The notes beneath the pieces were generated by a model. That model saw only the letters and a list, made by a program, of their open reading frames with translations. It did no database searches and was not told where the DNA came from. Of a stretch of 31,906 nt of DNA, positions 5,360-12,407 are shown in pieces. Within the stretch, counting starts at the first letter, position 1; every line of letters begins with the position of its first letter. The position numbers and the translations under genes are program-made. The stretch spans positions 1 through 31,906 of IMG/VR virus record IMGVR_UViG_3300012920_000146; one strand, 5' to 3'. Source of the stretch: a virus.

Positions 5360-6173
5360 GTCGATTGTGCTCGACCCCAAGGTAACTCCGCTTGAGAAGA
5401 CGGTGCTACTAGCCCTTGCTGTTCATGCCGACAAGCAGGGCCGGTGCTACCCGTCGCAAAGAGCCTTGTCGGAGCGCCTCGGTGTTAGTCGCAAGTCCGT
5501 CACACGGGCTATTGGATCACTGCGCCACAAGCAATTGTTGCTGGTGGAGGAGCGCAGGAGGGAGGGTGACAATGGCAGGACATCATCTCTATATACCCTG
5601 AACTTCAAGAGATTTGACGATTTGTCCCAGGGTAGGGACATATTGTCCCAGGGTGGAGTCGAGAAGTCCCAGGGGCAGGGACATATTGTCCCACCCCATA
5701 GGACACCAGTGTCCCAACAAGAACAAAACCAATTAACCAAAACCAAAGAACATAAATTTAAACCCATCGTAGACAGCTACAAAAAGCATCTTCCGCAGAT
5801 GAGCCAGCCAAGAGCCTCGAGCCTGAAAGGAACGCTAGGTCGAAAGCTCGCCCGCAGATGGAAGGAGCAGCCTGACGCTGACTGGTGGGACAAGCTGTTC
5901 AAGTGCGTAGCACAGGACGAGTGGTATTCAGGGCAAGGCTCATGGAGCGGAGCAACTTTGCGCTGGCTTGCCGAGCCAAAGAACCTCGAGAAGGCTGAGG
6001 AGCGATTTCACAAGCAGCTTGCTGGCAAGAGCCAAGCTCCCGCTCAACAGGCGCTACCATCTGACCCGTATGAGGCGGCAATCGAACGCGAGCGTCGTCG
6101 CAACCCGCACCTCGAGGGAAGCGCAGAGTGGGAAATGTTCATTGAAGACACCAAACGAAAGTACAGGAGGTAG
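5340..6173 (+). CDS. replication initiator, lambda O-like
   Basis: 277 aa from ATG 5340, chosen for GAGGAGG at about 5327-5333 and the stop/start overlap with the regulator; an in-frame ATG 5256 lacks a site. Residues about 17-70 form a winged helix (LLALAVHADKQGRCYPSQRA, LGVSRKSVTRAIGSLRHKQL) of the HTH_36/initiator type. A low-complexity linker follows (about 90-140; LSQGRDILSQGG, KSQGQGHIVP). The C-terminal part (WWDKLFKCVAQDEWYSGQ, then LRWLAEPKNLEKAEERF) matches phage replication proteins that recruit helicase. The linker DNA itself carries iterons and an A-rich tract, as the lambda origin lies inside gene O. It sits 3 bases ahead of the DnaB-type helicase gene. Confidence 0.82.
   Translation: MFGALPKSIVLDPKVTPLEKTVLLALAVHADKQGRCYPSQRALSERLGVSRKSVTRAIGSLRHKQLLLVEERRREGDNGRTSSLYTLNFKRFDDLSQGRDILSQGGVEKSQGQGHIVPPHRTPVSQQEQNQLTKTKEHKFKPIVDSYKKHLPQMSQPRASSLKGTLGRKLARRWKEQPDADWWDKLFKCVAQDEWYSGQGSWSGATLRWLAEPKNLEKAEERFHKQLAGKSQAPAQQALPSDPYEAAIERERRRNPHLEGSAEWEMFIEDTKRKYRR
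5621..5760 (+). other. putative replication origin (iterons plus A-rich tract)
   Basis: Within the initiator gene there are five direct half-sites NGTCCCA, with their hexamers starting at 5623, 5644, 5665, 5687 and 5710, spaced 21, 21, 22 and 23 bases (about two helical turns). Inverted partners (GGGACA) start at 5635 and 5678, with AGGACA at 5700. Two identical palindromes GGGACA-TAT-TGTCCC lie at 5635-5649 and 5678-5692. Directly after, 5716-5760 is 34/45 A+T (28 A) and could be the unwinding element. This iteron-then-AT-rich order inside the initiator gene is the layout of the lambda origin. Function is inferred. Confidence 0.7.
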
Positions 6174-6176
6174 GAG

Positions 6177-7466
6177 ATGCTTTTCAACGAGACGGCAGAG
6201 CTTGCGATATGCATGGCTGCGAGCGGTATGTGGCACAAGGAGGGCCCTGCGGCGGTGCAGCATGTAGATCCAATGGACTTGGTGGACAAGACTCGCCAAG
6301 ACATTCTCAGAAGCTCACAAGAGATTTGGAAACAGTGTGGCGTCGTCGACGAGACAGCGATCAAAGGCAGTCTCACGCGAAAGGGATACGACGTTGAGAG
6401 TGCGCTTTTTGAAATCAATCATGGCATTGGCTATCACCAGCCAGAGACTTTGCCAGGCATGATAGACACGGTGCGCAAGCTCGCCAGAATTCGTCGAGCA
6501 GTAAGGCACTCGATGGCGGCGCAGGCAGCGATTGACGCCGAGGATATGGATGCTGCCGAGGAGAGCTTTGGCAAGATTGCAAGGACGATGGTCGAGGGGC
6601 GACAGCGCCGTGACGCCAAGAGGCTCTCGGCAATTGCAAAGGATTTGATTGACCAGATTCATTCCCCAGCAACAGACAGAGGCACAGGCATGAGCACTGG
6701 CCTTTATGCTTGGGACAGAGGCTCGCTTGGCCTGCTTGGCTTGCATCGCACACATCTGACGGTGCTTGCGGCTCGACCGGCGATGGGCAAGACGGCCCTG
6801 GCCCTCAACATCGCTTGGAACGTCGCTGCTCATGGGACTCCCGTGTTGTTCAGTTGTGGGGAAATGAGCGCAGTTGAGCTTGGTGAGAGGCTGCTCTCGC
6901 ACATCTCGCAAGTCGATTACTCGCGCATCCGTACCGGCAGGCTGGACGCCGATGCTCACGCTCGACTGGCTGACGCCACAAGAGCCATGGCTGACGCCCC
7001 TTTGCACATTTGGGACGCCGGTCGCGTGACAGCGCCCGACCTTCTGGCCCAGACAAGGCTGGTTTCAGCGCAAGAGGGCAAGCCTGTTGGCCTGCTCGTT
7101 GTTGACTACCTCCAGCGCATGGGGTGCGAACAGCGATATCGCGAGCCTAGACACCGAGTGGCTCACAACGCCGAGGCCCTAAAGAGCATGGCTCAGGACG
7201 AGAATATGTGTGTTCTGGCCCTGGCGCAGCTTAACCGAGGGCTCGAGTCTCGCACCGACAGGCGGCCCCTCATGGCTGACCTGCGCGAGGCTGGTGAGAT
7301 TGAGCAGGAAGCCAACGAGGTCATCGCCTTGTACCGGCATCATGTTTATTTTGAGGACGCTCCTCCGCATGCGGCAGAACTGATTGTTCGCAAGGCGAGG
7401 GGCGCACGCACCGGCAGGATGGACCTGCGGTGGGATGGGAGCACAATGACATTTGGAGACGCATAA
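6177..7466 (+). CDS. dnaB: replicative DNA helicase, DnaB-type
   Basis: 429 aa from ATG 6177 with AGGAGGTAGGAG just upstream. It is a hexameric 5'-3' replicative helicase that opens the fork, here presumably loaded by the initiator encoded immediately upstream. The N-terminal helical domain occupies about 1-110, with a linker to about 165. The RecA-like domain has Walker A RPAMGKT (200-206), catalytic Glu E229 (SCGEM), Walker B LLVVD (306-310) and the H4/arginine-finger region QLNRGLESR (351-359) with RRPLMADLREAGEIEQEA. The length is slightly shorter than bacterial DnaB, as usual for phage versions. Its TAA overlaps the next ATG by one base. No primase domain is fused and no separate primase gene is seen, so host primase is probably used. 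Confidence 0.95.
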   Translation: MLFNETAELAICMAASGMWHKEGPAAVQHVDPMDLVDKTRQDILRSSQEIWKQCGVVDETAIKGSLTRKGYDVESALFEINHGIGYHQPETLPGMIDTVRKLARIRRAVRHSMAAQAAIDAEDMDAAEESFGKIARTMVEGRQRRDAKRLSAIAKDLIDQIHSPATDRGTGMSTGLYAWDRGSLGLLGLHRTHLTVLAARPAMGKTALALNIAWNVAAHGTPVLFSCGEMSAVELGERLLSHISQVDYSRIRTGRLDADAHARLADATRAMADAPLHIWDAGRVTAPDLLAQTRLVSAQEGKPVGLLVVDYLQRMGCEQRYREPRHRVAHNAEALKSMAQDENMCVLALAQLNRGLESRTDRRPLMADLREAGEIEQEANEVIALYRHHVYFEDAPPHAAELIVRKARGARTGRMDLRWDGSTMTFGDA

Positions 7467-7720
7467 TGAGAGCAGATATCGCATGGGAGCACGAGATTGC
7501 TCGACTTAGAGACCTACGAAAAGCTCAAGGGCTCACGCAAATGGGACTAGCAGAGCTTCTTGAATGCTCGCAGGCTGGTCTTCACGAGTGGGAGGTCGGC
7601 AAGAGACAGCCGCGCATCACAACATGGCTGCGATGGAGGGAGGCCTTGGGCCTTCAAGTCCCGTGGGACACCAGCAACACAGACCAGCGACAGCGCTGGC
7701 GTAAATCTATGTCTACTTGA
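7466..7720 (+). CDS. small XRE-family HTH protein
   Basis: 84 aa from ATG 7466, which overlaps the helicase TAA by one base and has TTTGGAGAC upstream. Residues about 12-62 form an HTH_3 domain (LRDLRKAQGLTQMGLAELL, CSQAGLHEWEVGKRQPRI). The basic C-terminus ends RQRWRKSMST. It is the second Cro/CI-like protein of the window and sits directly ahead of a promoter with an inverted repeat (7717-7745). That spacing suggests it may regulate the recombination genes, by inference. Confidence 0.8.
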   Translation: MRADIAWEHEIARLRDLRKAQGLTQMGLAELLECSQAGLHEWEVGKRQPRITTWLRWREALGLQVPWDTSNTDQRQRWRKSMST

Positions 7721-7745
7721 CATGCATACCTGTCTATGCTAGAAA
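7717..7745 (+). promoter_or_regulatory. sigma-70-type promoter with operator-like inverted repeat
   Basis: TTGACA (7717-7722) is followed after 17 bases by TAGAAA (7740-7745), with an extended -10 TG at 7737-7738. The spacer holds the inverted repeat GCATA-CCTGTC-TATGC (7724-7739), suitable for a dimeric repressor. It lies at the end of the HTH gene and 35 bases before the exonuclease start. Confidence 0.55.
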
Positions 7746-7779
7746 CCCGGCAGGAACTCTATTCACACAGGAGGAACCC

Positions 7780-8742
7780 GTGAATAACTTGAAAGAAATG
7801 CTGGCGAGCGTGCCGATGCGGCCAGCTAACGACCGGCCTAATTACCTGGGAGCAAGCGAAGCTCCTGCAATCCTTGGCCTTTCGCCCTGGGCAAAGCCCT
7901 TTGACATCTGGGCAAGGAAGACTGGTGCAGCAGAGTCCGACTTCAGCAGCGCAGCCACAAGACGCGGCCATCATCTTGAGGGCGCTGTTCTGGACTGGGG
8001 GGCAGAGCAGGCATGCCTTGACGAGCATGTTCGCGGAGGCGACTTTAACAGTCTTCCCGTCCAAGGCCCGAGATCGTTCGCGGCTTTTCACCCTGATGGT
8101 TGGGGATGGAGTGACAATAAGTGTCACTTGATTGAGGTTAAAACAACCCGCTCTGCCGATGGCTGGGAGGACGACGGGGTGCCTGCCGTGTACGCGGCTC
8201 AAGTCAGATATCAGCTTGCTTGTTGCCCCGATTTTGTTGCCGGAGCGTACATCTTCTGTTTTTCAAGCTTTGCTGACGAAGTTTTTGTCAGATACGTCCA
8301 TCGAGACGAGAAGCAAGAGGCTCGCATTCTGGATATCTGCGATGATTGGTGGAGCCACCACATCGAGGCCAAGTCACCGCCTCCTTTGGATGGTAGCGAC
8401 AGTGCTGAGAAATGGCTGCGCCACATATACCCAAAGCAGCGCCGTCTGCTTGAGGATGCTGGCGAGGAGGAGGCTGCTATTGTAGGCGAGCTTGCTGAGG
8501 TCCGCGCCATCCTGAAGACGGCCAAGTCTAGGGAGAAGCTCTTGTCTCAGCAGCTTAAAAACTGCATTGGAGAGCGAGAGGGAGTCTTTGTCGAGTCTAT
8601 TGGCAAGGTTACCTGGAAGTGGCAGCAGGGCCGCGAGTCGTTCGATTCAAAGCGGTTCAAACAAGACCATCCAGAACTCGCCGTGAAGTACATGAAGCGA
8701 GGCTCTGATATCCGCGTTTTGCGCATGCCGAGAGGTGTATAA
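7780..8742 (+). CDS. YqaJ-family viral recombinase, 5'-3' exonuclease
   Basis: 320 aa from GTG 7780, chosen for AGGAGG (7769-7774) five bases upstream. The family degrades one strand of duplex ends to make 3' overhangs for an annealing protein, like lambda exonuclease or RecE. Motifs: YLGASEAPAILGLSPW (22-37), G63-x3-E67, the catalytic set D106 (FHPDGW), E119 and K121 (LIEVKTT), and a downstream Q141/Q145 region (AAQVRYQLACC). The C-terminal third (about 230-320) is helical and coiled. It pairs with RecT two genes downstream. Its TAA overlaps the next ATG by one base. Confidence 0.9.
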   Translation: MNNLKEMLASVPMRPANDRPNYLGASEAPAILGLSPWAKPFDIWARKTGAAESDFSSAATRRGHHLEGAVLDWGAEQACLDEHVRGGDFNSLPVQGPRSFAAFHPDGWGWSDNKCHLIEVKTTRSADGWEDDGVPAVYAAQVRYQLACCPDFVAGAYIFCFSSFADEVFVRYVHRDEKQEARILDICDDWWSHHIEAKSPPPLDGSDSAEKWLRHIYPKQRRLLEDAGEEEAAIVGELAEVRAILKTAKSREKLLSQQLKNCIGEREGVFVESIGKVTWKWQQGRESFDSKRFKQDHPELAVKYMKRGSDIRVLRMPRGV

Positions 8743-8978
8743 TGGCTAAGCGAGCACGATGTATTTGGACGCTAGACAGCGACTACAAAGGTAAAAACGG
8801 AGGCATTCGACGTGTCGTTAGTCAGTCAGGAAGCAAGGTCACTGTTATGGTAATCGACCCTGGCTGTGACACGCGCCTGAACAAAGGCGACATGCTCACC
8901 ATCAACCACTTGTCCATGAAGCGATGGACGCACAATGACTGCAAGGTCATCAACACACAGGAGGCCCACAATGGGTAA
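8742..8978 (+). CDS. small hypothetical protein between exonuclease and RecT
   Basis: 78 aa from ATG 8742, overlapping the exonuclease stop (TAATG), with GAGAGG upstream. Short strands and glycines (YKGKNGGIRRVVSQSGSKVT, VMVIDPG) resemble a small SH3-like beta barrel, after which comes RLNKGDMLTINHLSMKRW. No family is recognised with confidence. Position between two cooperating recombination genes suggests an accessory role in that pathway, by context only. It overlaps RecT by 8 bases. Confidence 0.65.
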   Translation: MAKRARCIWTLDSDYKGKNGGIRRVVSQSGSKVTVMVIDPGCDTRLNKGDMLTINHLSMKRWTHNDCKVINTQEAHNG

Positions 8979-9837
8979 TTTAGCAACCAGTCAGCAGGTC
9001 CGTCACTGGATTGACAGCCCACATATGAAAGAGAAGATCAGCAGCGCCTTAGGCGGCTACATGTCGGGCGATATGTTCGTCGCGCAAGTGGCTCTCGCCG
9101 TGCAGGAGCCATCGGTCGCGAAGTGCAGCCCGACCAGCGTCTTTAACGCAATGCTCGAGGTCGCCACAATGGGCTTGCTGCCTGGTAAGCAGCATAGCCA
9201 CGTTGCTCTTATCCCTCGCAAAGGAGCGTTGACAGTCATGCCTCAGTGGCAAGGCTTGAAGCACCTGATGGAGCGGCAGCAGCATGTTCGTAGCGTTCGA
9301 GCGCATTTGGTCCATGAAGTTGACGAGTTTGTCGTCGAGGAGGGGTGCGTCATCAAACACCAGTACGACCCCTTCGACGAGAGCCGTGTCTTTCAGCACT
9401 GGAGCAAGGGCGATTGCGGTCTTCGTGGCGGCTACGCTCGCATTGAGTACACTGACGGCACTGTCGAGTATCACTTCGTCACTTCAGCAAAGGTCAAGGC
9501 CAACGCTGACTGCGCTCAAACGCAGAGCAACTGGAAGAAGTGGTTTCCCGAGTACTGTCAGAAGACCGTCCTTCGCGACTGCTACGCTCGACGCGCTATT
9601 CGTCTTGACCCTGAGACAGAGGGCCGTCTTGGTGTCGCGGTGAGGGCCATCGACGAGGCTGAGCAGAATGACGCCGACCGTGGCGGCTACGCTGTCAAGC
9701 CAGGAGAGCGCAAGCTGCCCAAGGGGCAGGATACCCTGGCTGAAGTGCTCGCAGCCCGTCCTGAGCCGTCCTCGGACGATTCAGACGTATCTGCTGAGGA
9801 GGACAGTATCGACGTCGAAGTAGATCTGTTTGAATAA
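8971..9837 (+). CDS. recT: RecT-family single-strand annealing protein
   Basis: 288 aa from ATG 8971 with ACAGGAGGCCCACA upstream; an in-frame ATG at 8935 lies inside the previous gene and lacks a site. RecT/Red-beta-type proteins coat 3' overhangs and anneal complementary strands. Family features in order: CSPTSVFNAMLEVATMGLLP, then VALIPRKGALTVMPQWQG, VRAHLVHEVDEFVVEEG, then the conserved RGGYARIEYTDGTVEYHFVT and NWKKWFPEYCQKTVLRDCYA. The C-terminal about 40 residues are acidic and disordered (SSDDSDVSAEEDSIDVEVDL), which could bind single-strand-binding protein or other partners. It works with the YqaJ exonuclease upstream. Confidence 0.93.
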   Translation: MGNLATSQQVRHWIDSPHMKEKISSALGGYMSGDMFVAQVALAVQEPSVAKCSPTSVFNAMLEVATMGLLPGKQHSHVALIPRKGALTVMPQWQGLKHLMERQQHVRSVRAHLVHEVDEFVVEEGCVIKHQYDPFDESRVFQHWSKGDCGLRGGYARIEYTDGTVEYHFVTSAKVKANADCAQTQSNWKKWFPEYCQKTVLRDCYARRAIRLDPETEGRLGVAVRAIDEAEQNDADRGGYAVKPGERKLPKGQDTLAEVLAARPEPSSDDSDVSAEEDSIDVEVDLFE

Positions 9838-9876
9838 ACAACGCGCAACTCCTGTATCTAAATATCTTCTATGCCC

Positions 9877-9892
9877 GGTGCGGCTCCGCACC
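9877..9892 (+). other. perfect 7-bp inverted repeat
   Basis: GGTGCGG-CT-CCGCACC in the 125-base gap after RecT. It forms a compact GC hairpin followed by TTCACATAT, not by a T-run, so termination is uncertain. The remainder of the gap shows no gene; AAAAGGAG at its end is the ribosome-binding site for the resolvase. Confidence 0.45.
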
Positions 9893-9962
9893 TTCACATA
9901 TCCCACCTTTGAGCCAATAGCCCTCGTAGTCAGGAGGCGGGGGCTGCTCAAAAGGAGATAGA

Positions 9963-10481
9963 ATGACGCTCATCGAAGAACTTTTAGGCCCGACAAGAAA
10001 CCCTTTAGGCTTGCCGCTTTGGCTTGGGCTCGACCCCGGCACCACCAAGACCGGATGGTGTTTGTTCTGCCCAAAAACAGAGACCGTTATGGCGGGCGGA
10101 CACTCCGACAACGAGATGATTCTAATGATGATTGGCATGCTCCGTGATGGAGATGAGGTCGTCATGGAAAGCTTCGCGGCGCAGGGCATGCCTCTTGGCG
10201 AAAGCAGTCTCGAAACAGTAAGGTGGGAGGGTCGGTTCATGCAGAAATGCGACAAGTACCTAAACCAGATAACCCGCCGAGATGTAAAGGTTCTTATTTG
10301 CAATAGCGCAAGAGCTAAGGACGCTAACATTCGCCAAGCTCTGGTTGATATGTTCGCATACGGCTACGGCAACCATGGCTACGGTACCAAGGCAGAGCCC
10401 TCTCCTCTTCGATGCCTGAAAGGTAGTGGCTCTCACGGCTTCAGCGCCCTTGCTGTTTGTGTGGCGCATTTAAGACGATAA
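9963..10481 (+). CDS. RuvC-like Holliday junction resolvase
   Basis: 172 aa from ATG 9963 with AAAAGGAGATAGA upstream. It has an RNase H-like fold: first-strand acidic motif LGLDPGTTKTGWCLF with D24, then VVMESFAAQGM with E69, a basic middle (ITRRDVKVLICNSARAKDAN, IRQALVDMF) and a C-terminal helix GSHGFSALAVCVAHLRR. Cellular RuvC has paired aspartates before the last helix; here H158 stands in that region and no Asp is present, as I recall for some phage relatives. It would resolve branched intermediates made by the RecT pathway before packaging. A strong terminator follows. Confidence 0.8.
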   Translation: MTLIEELLGPTRNPLGLPLWLGLDPGTTKTGWCLFCPKTETVMAGGHSDNEMILMMIGMLRDGDEVVMESFAAQGMPLGESSLETVRWEGRFMQKCDKYLNQITRRDVKVLICNSARAKDANIRQALVDMFAYGYGNHGYGTKAEPSPLRCLKGSGSHGFSALAVCVAHLRR

Positions 10482-10497
10482 CTGGCGCGTTGCCAGA

Positions 10498-10555
10498 CCC
10501 CCTCTCCCCTCTGCTTTTGTCGGCGGCTTTTAAAGGGGGGAGGGGTTTTTCTTTA
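10498..10555 (+). terminator. rho-independent terminator
   Basis: CCCCTCTCCCCT (10499-10510) pairs with AGGGGGGAGGGG (10534-10545), 12 pairs including one wobble, around a 23-base loop. It is followed by TTTTTCTTTAA. It closes the rightward replication/recombination operon after the resolvase. On the other strand no T-run follows, so it acts in one direction only. Confidence 0.85.
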
Positions 10556-10601
10556 ATAACCAACACTTTCGTGTAGGCTGTCGCAAACTGGGAGGGCTTC
10601 T

Positions 10602-11975
10602 GTGACAGATTTAAAGACAATCCTTCACCAAACCAGCAGGAAAAGCAGCAGCCCTTTGTGGTTGCGCTGGAGAAACCAGGGCTGGAATAAGAATCGAATC
10701 AAGTCTGAGCTAGGCCACCTAACTTCATCCGAAATCAAGCGGCTTCGCAAGATGGCTAAGCAGGAGTGCCGCAACAACGGGGTACCCCTTCGCGGAAAGC
10801 CAAAAGGCGACGGGATAACGACAGCCGTCAATGACGGCACCGATAGGATTGAATCCTCGCAGTCAGGAAGCGTCTGGACCATCAATGGGATGGGGAGGAT
10901 CTCCACTCTCGAGCAGTTGCTAGATCGAGCAGAGGTAGACACCAACAAGTGGCGGGTCGAATCGTGGAGAGCCAACGCTTACGAGGCGCAGCGAGCGGGA
11001 GGAGGCGTCGTCCAGCTTTGGCAGGTCAAGGCATCCCTTCGAGAAAATCCAGCATGGCTCTGGTCGCCCGTTCAGCCAAGAGCCGAATATGAAAAGGTTA
11101 TTGTCGAAAAGCCAGAGGTCACTCTTGTGCTGCCCGACTCGCAAAATGGCTACTTGTGGAACTCAAACATGAGCACCCTTGACCCGCTGCATGACCGGCG
11201 CTGCTGGGACATTGCGGTGCAAGTTGCCGAAATGATTAAGCCCGACCGGATTGTTTTGCTGGGAGACATGGTCGATTTTGCCGAGGGCTCCAAGAGATGG
11301 CCAATCACAAACAACCTTCGGGCGACTACCCAACCAACCATTGAAGAACTGTATTGGTGGCTTCATCGATTGCGTGATAAGTGCCCGGAATCACATATAA
11401 AATACCTCGAAGGCAATCATGAAGACAGAATCGATAGAGCCCTTGTCGGTTCGGTGTCGGAACTTTCCGACCTTCGCCCAGCCGGAGACCCTGAGCCGCT
11501 GGTCACTTGGAGGCGTTTACTCGCTCTGGACTCCCTCGGTGTCGATTACGTGGGGCCATACGGTACGAATATCACGCTCGCGCCTGATTGTGAGGCGCAT
11601 CACGGCACCGTGGTTGCTCAGGGCGGTGGAGCCACTGCCGCCAGAATTCTTAAAGGCGCTCATATTAGCCAGATATACGGGCACATTCACCGCAGAGAGT
11701 ACGGGTGCAAGACTGTTTACGGACCATCTGGACGACGAACTATCTTTGCAGCAAGCCCCGGCACCTTCTCGCGAGTCGATGGGGTTGTCCCGGCGGTTAA
11801 GAAGCGCATTGACTGGCAGCAAGGTATCGCCATCCTTGTCAACGACGGCAACCGCACCTCGTGCCAGGTTATCCCTATTGACGAGGGGATTGCTTACATT
11901 TATGGAAAGCGAATTGTCGGCAAAGATCCCGGCCCAGACATTGCTAGGGACACGGGCTGGCCACAGCTAGCTTAG
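10602..11975 (+). CDS. calcineurin-like metallophosphoesterase
   Basis: 457 aa from GTG 10602, with GGGAGG about 5 bases upstream. The N-terminal part, about 1-165, is a variable region with a possible helix-turn-helix (WNKNRIKSELGHLTSSEIKR). The C-terminal two-metal phosphoesterase has LVLPDSQNG (D179), LLGDMVDF (G221-D222), YLEGNHEDR (N272-H273-E274), EAHHG (333-334) and YGHIHRR (H361, H363), the full set of metal ligands. Similar phage proteins are nucleases or phosphatases of unknown substrate. The gene stands alone after the terminator and its stop overlaps the end of the convergent 19-aa gene by 4 bases. No clear sigma-70 promoter is seen in the 50 bases upstream. Confidence 0.85.
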   Translation: MTDLKTILHQTSRKSSSPLWLRWRNQGWNKNRIKSELGHLTSSEIKRLRKMAKQECRNNGVPLRGKPKGDGITTAVNDGTDRIESSQSGSVWTINGMGRISTLEQLLDRAEVDTNKWRVESWRANAYEAQRAGGGVVQLWQVKASLRENPAWLWSPVQPRAEYEKVIVEKPEVTLVLPDSQNGYLWNSNMSTLDPLHDRRCWDIAVQVAEMIKPDRIVLLGDMVDFAEGSKRWPITNNLRATTQPTIEELYWWLHRLRDKCPESHIKYLEGNHEDRIDRALVGSVSELSDLRPAGDPEPLVTWRRLLALDSLGVDYVGPYGTNITLAPDCEAHHGTVVAQGGGATAARILKGAHISQIYGHIHRREYGCKTVYGPSGRRTIFAASPGTFSRVDGVVPAVKKRIDWQQGIAILVNDGNRTSCQVIPIDEGIAYIYGKRIVGKDPGPDIARDTGWPQLA

Positions 11976-12031
11976 TAGCCCTTCTTCTTTTTGCCGGTGC
12001 CCTTTTTCTTTTTGGTAGTGCCGTACTTCAT
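11972..12031 (-). CDS. 19-aa lysine-rich micro-protein
   Basis: On the minus strand, ATG (12029-12031) is preceded by AAAAAAAGGAGCAAACA, a strong Shine-Dalgarno site, and reads MKYGTTKKKKGTGKKKKGY then TAA. Nine of 19 residues are lysine. The start overlaps the preceding gene's stop as ATGA, and its own end overlaps the convergent phosphoesterase stop by 4 bases. Tiny Lys/Gly/Tyr peptides of this kind occur in other phage late regions as far as I recall. A DNA-condensing or virion role is possible but unproven. Confidence 0.6.
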   Translation of the reverse strand: MKYGTTKKKKGTGKKKKGY

Positions 12032-12390
12032 TGTTTGCTCCTTTTTTTCGCGCCTTCTACGCGGTTAACAATAGCTTCGGACCATACTTTGCCCGCCGAG
12101 CCGCCCCATAATAACCATGAGATTTTAGCCGCTCCAGTTGGGTCGCTTTTGTGTTTGTGCTTGTATGCGCTGTGGCGTGCGAAAAAAGATTTCATGCGCT
12201 TAACAGTGCTGTAACTAAGTCGCTGGCCACTGGCAATGGCGGCGGCTCTAGCCACCCCTGAGCCGATACCTTGCTTTCCGGCCTCTTGCGTAGACAATCC
12301 GCCTCGCTTGTGTTTTTTTCGGAGCCTCAACCCGGTTCGGGCTGCTGATTTCATTGCTGCTGTAGGCGCAAAGCCCTTGCTTGTGTCCAT
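12028..12390 (-). CDS. basic phage protein with FFARH / WLLWGG signature
   Basis: 120 aa from ATG at 12388-12390 with GAGGAA upstream on the minus strand. Conserved-looking segments are FAPTAAMKSAARTGLRLRKK, then VARAAAIASGQRLSYSTVKR with MKSFFARHSA, and AAKISWLLWGGSAGKVWSEA. The same run of motifs (M-x-x-FFARH then W-LLWGG-x-x-G-x-x-W) recurs in small phage proteins and as a domain on head-morphogenesis proteins, without known function. The protein is strongly basic (about a quarter Lys+Arg), suggesting nucleic-acid contact. It overlaps the 19-aa gene as ATGA. Confidence 0.75.
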   Translation of the reverse strand: MDTSKGFAPTAAMKSAARTGLRLRKKHKRGGLSTQEAGKQGIGSGVARAAAIASGQRLSYSTVKRMKSFFARHSAYKHKHKSDPTGAAKISWLLWGGSAGKVWSEAIVNRVEGAKKRSKQ

Positions 12391-12407
12391 ATATTCCTCG
12401 CAACAAG

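Noticed and set aside
6315-7007. 230-codon minus-strand frame
   Set aside because: Antisense to the DnaB helicase gene with its intact Walker motifs.
9877-9892. Terminator after RecT
   Set aside because: Hairpin lacks a following T-run and the downstream resolvase gene is in the same direction with the strong terminator after it; kept only as an inverted repeat.
9838-9962. tRNA or small RNA in the gap after RecT
   Set aside because: No cloverleaf pairing or CCA end could be found; only the short inverted repeat is visible.
11419-11970. 183-codon + frame inside the phosphoesterase gene
   Set aside because: The phosphoesterase frame carries all metal-binding motifs across the same region; the alternative has no recognised content or start site.
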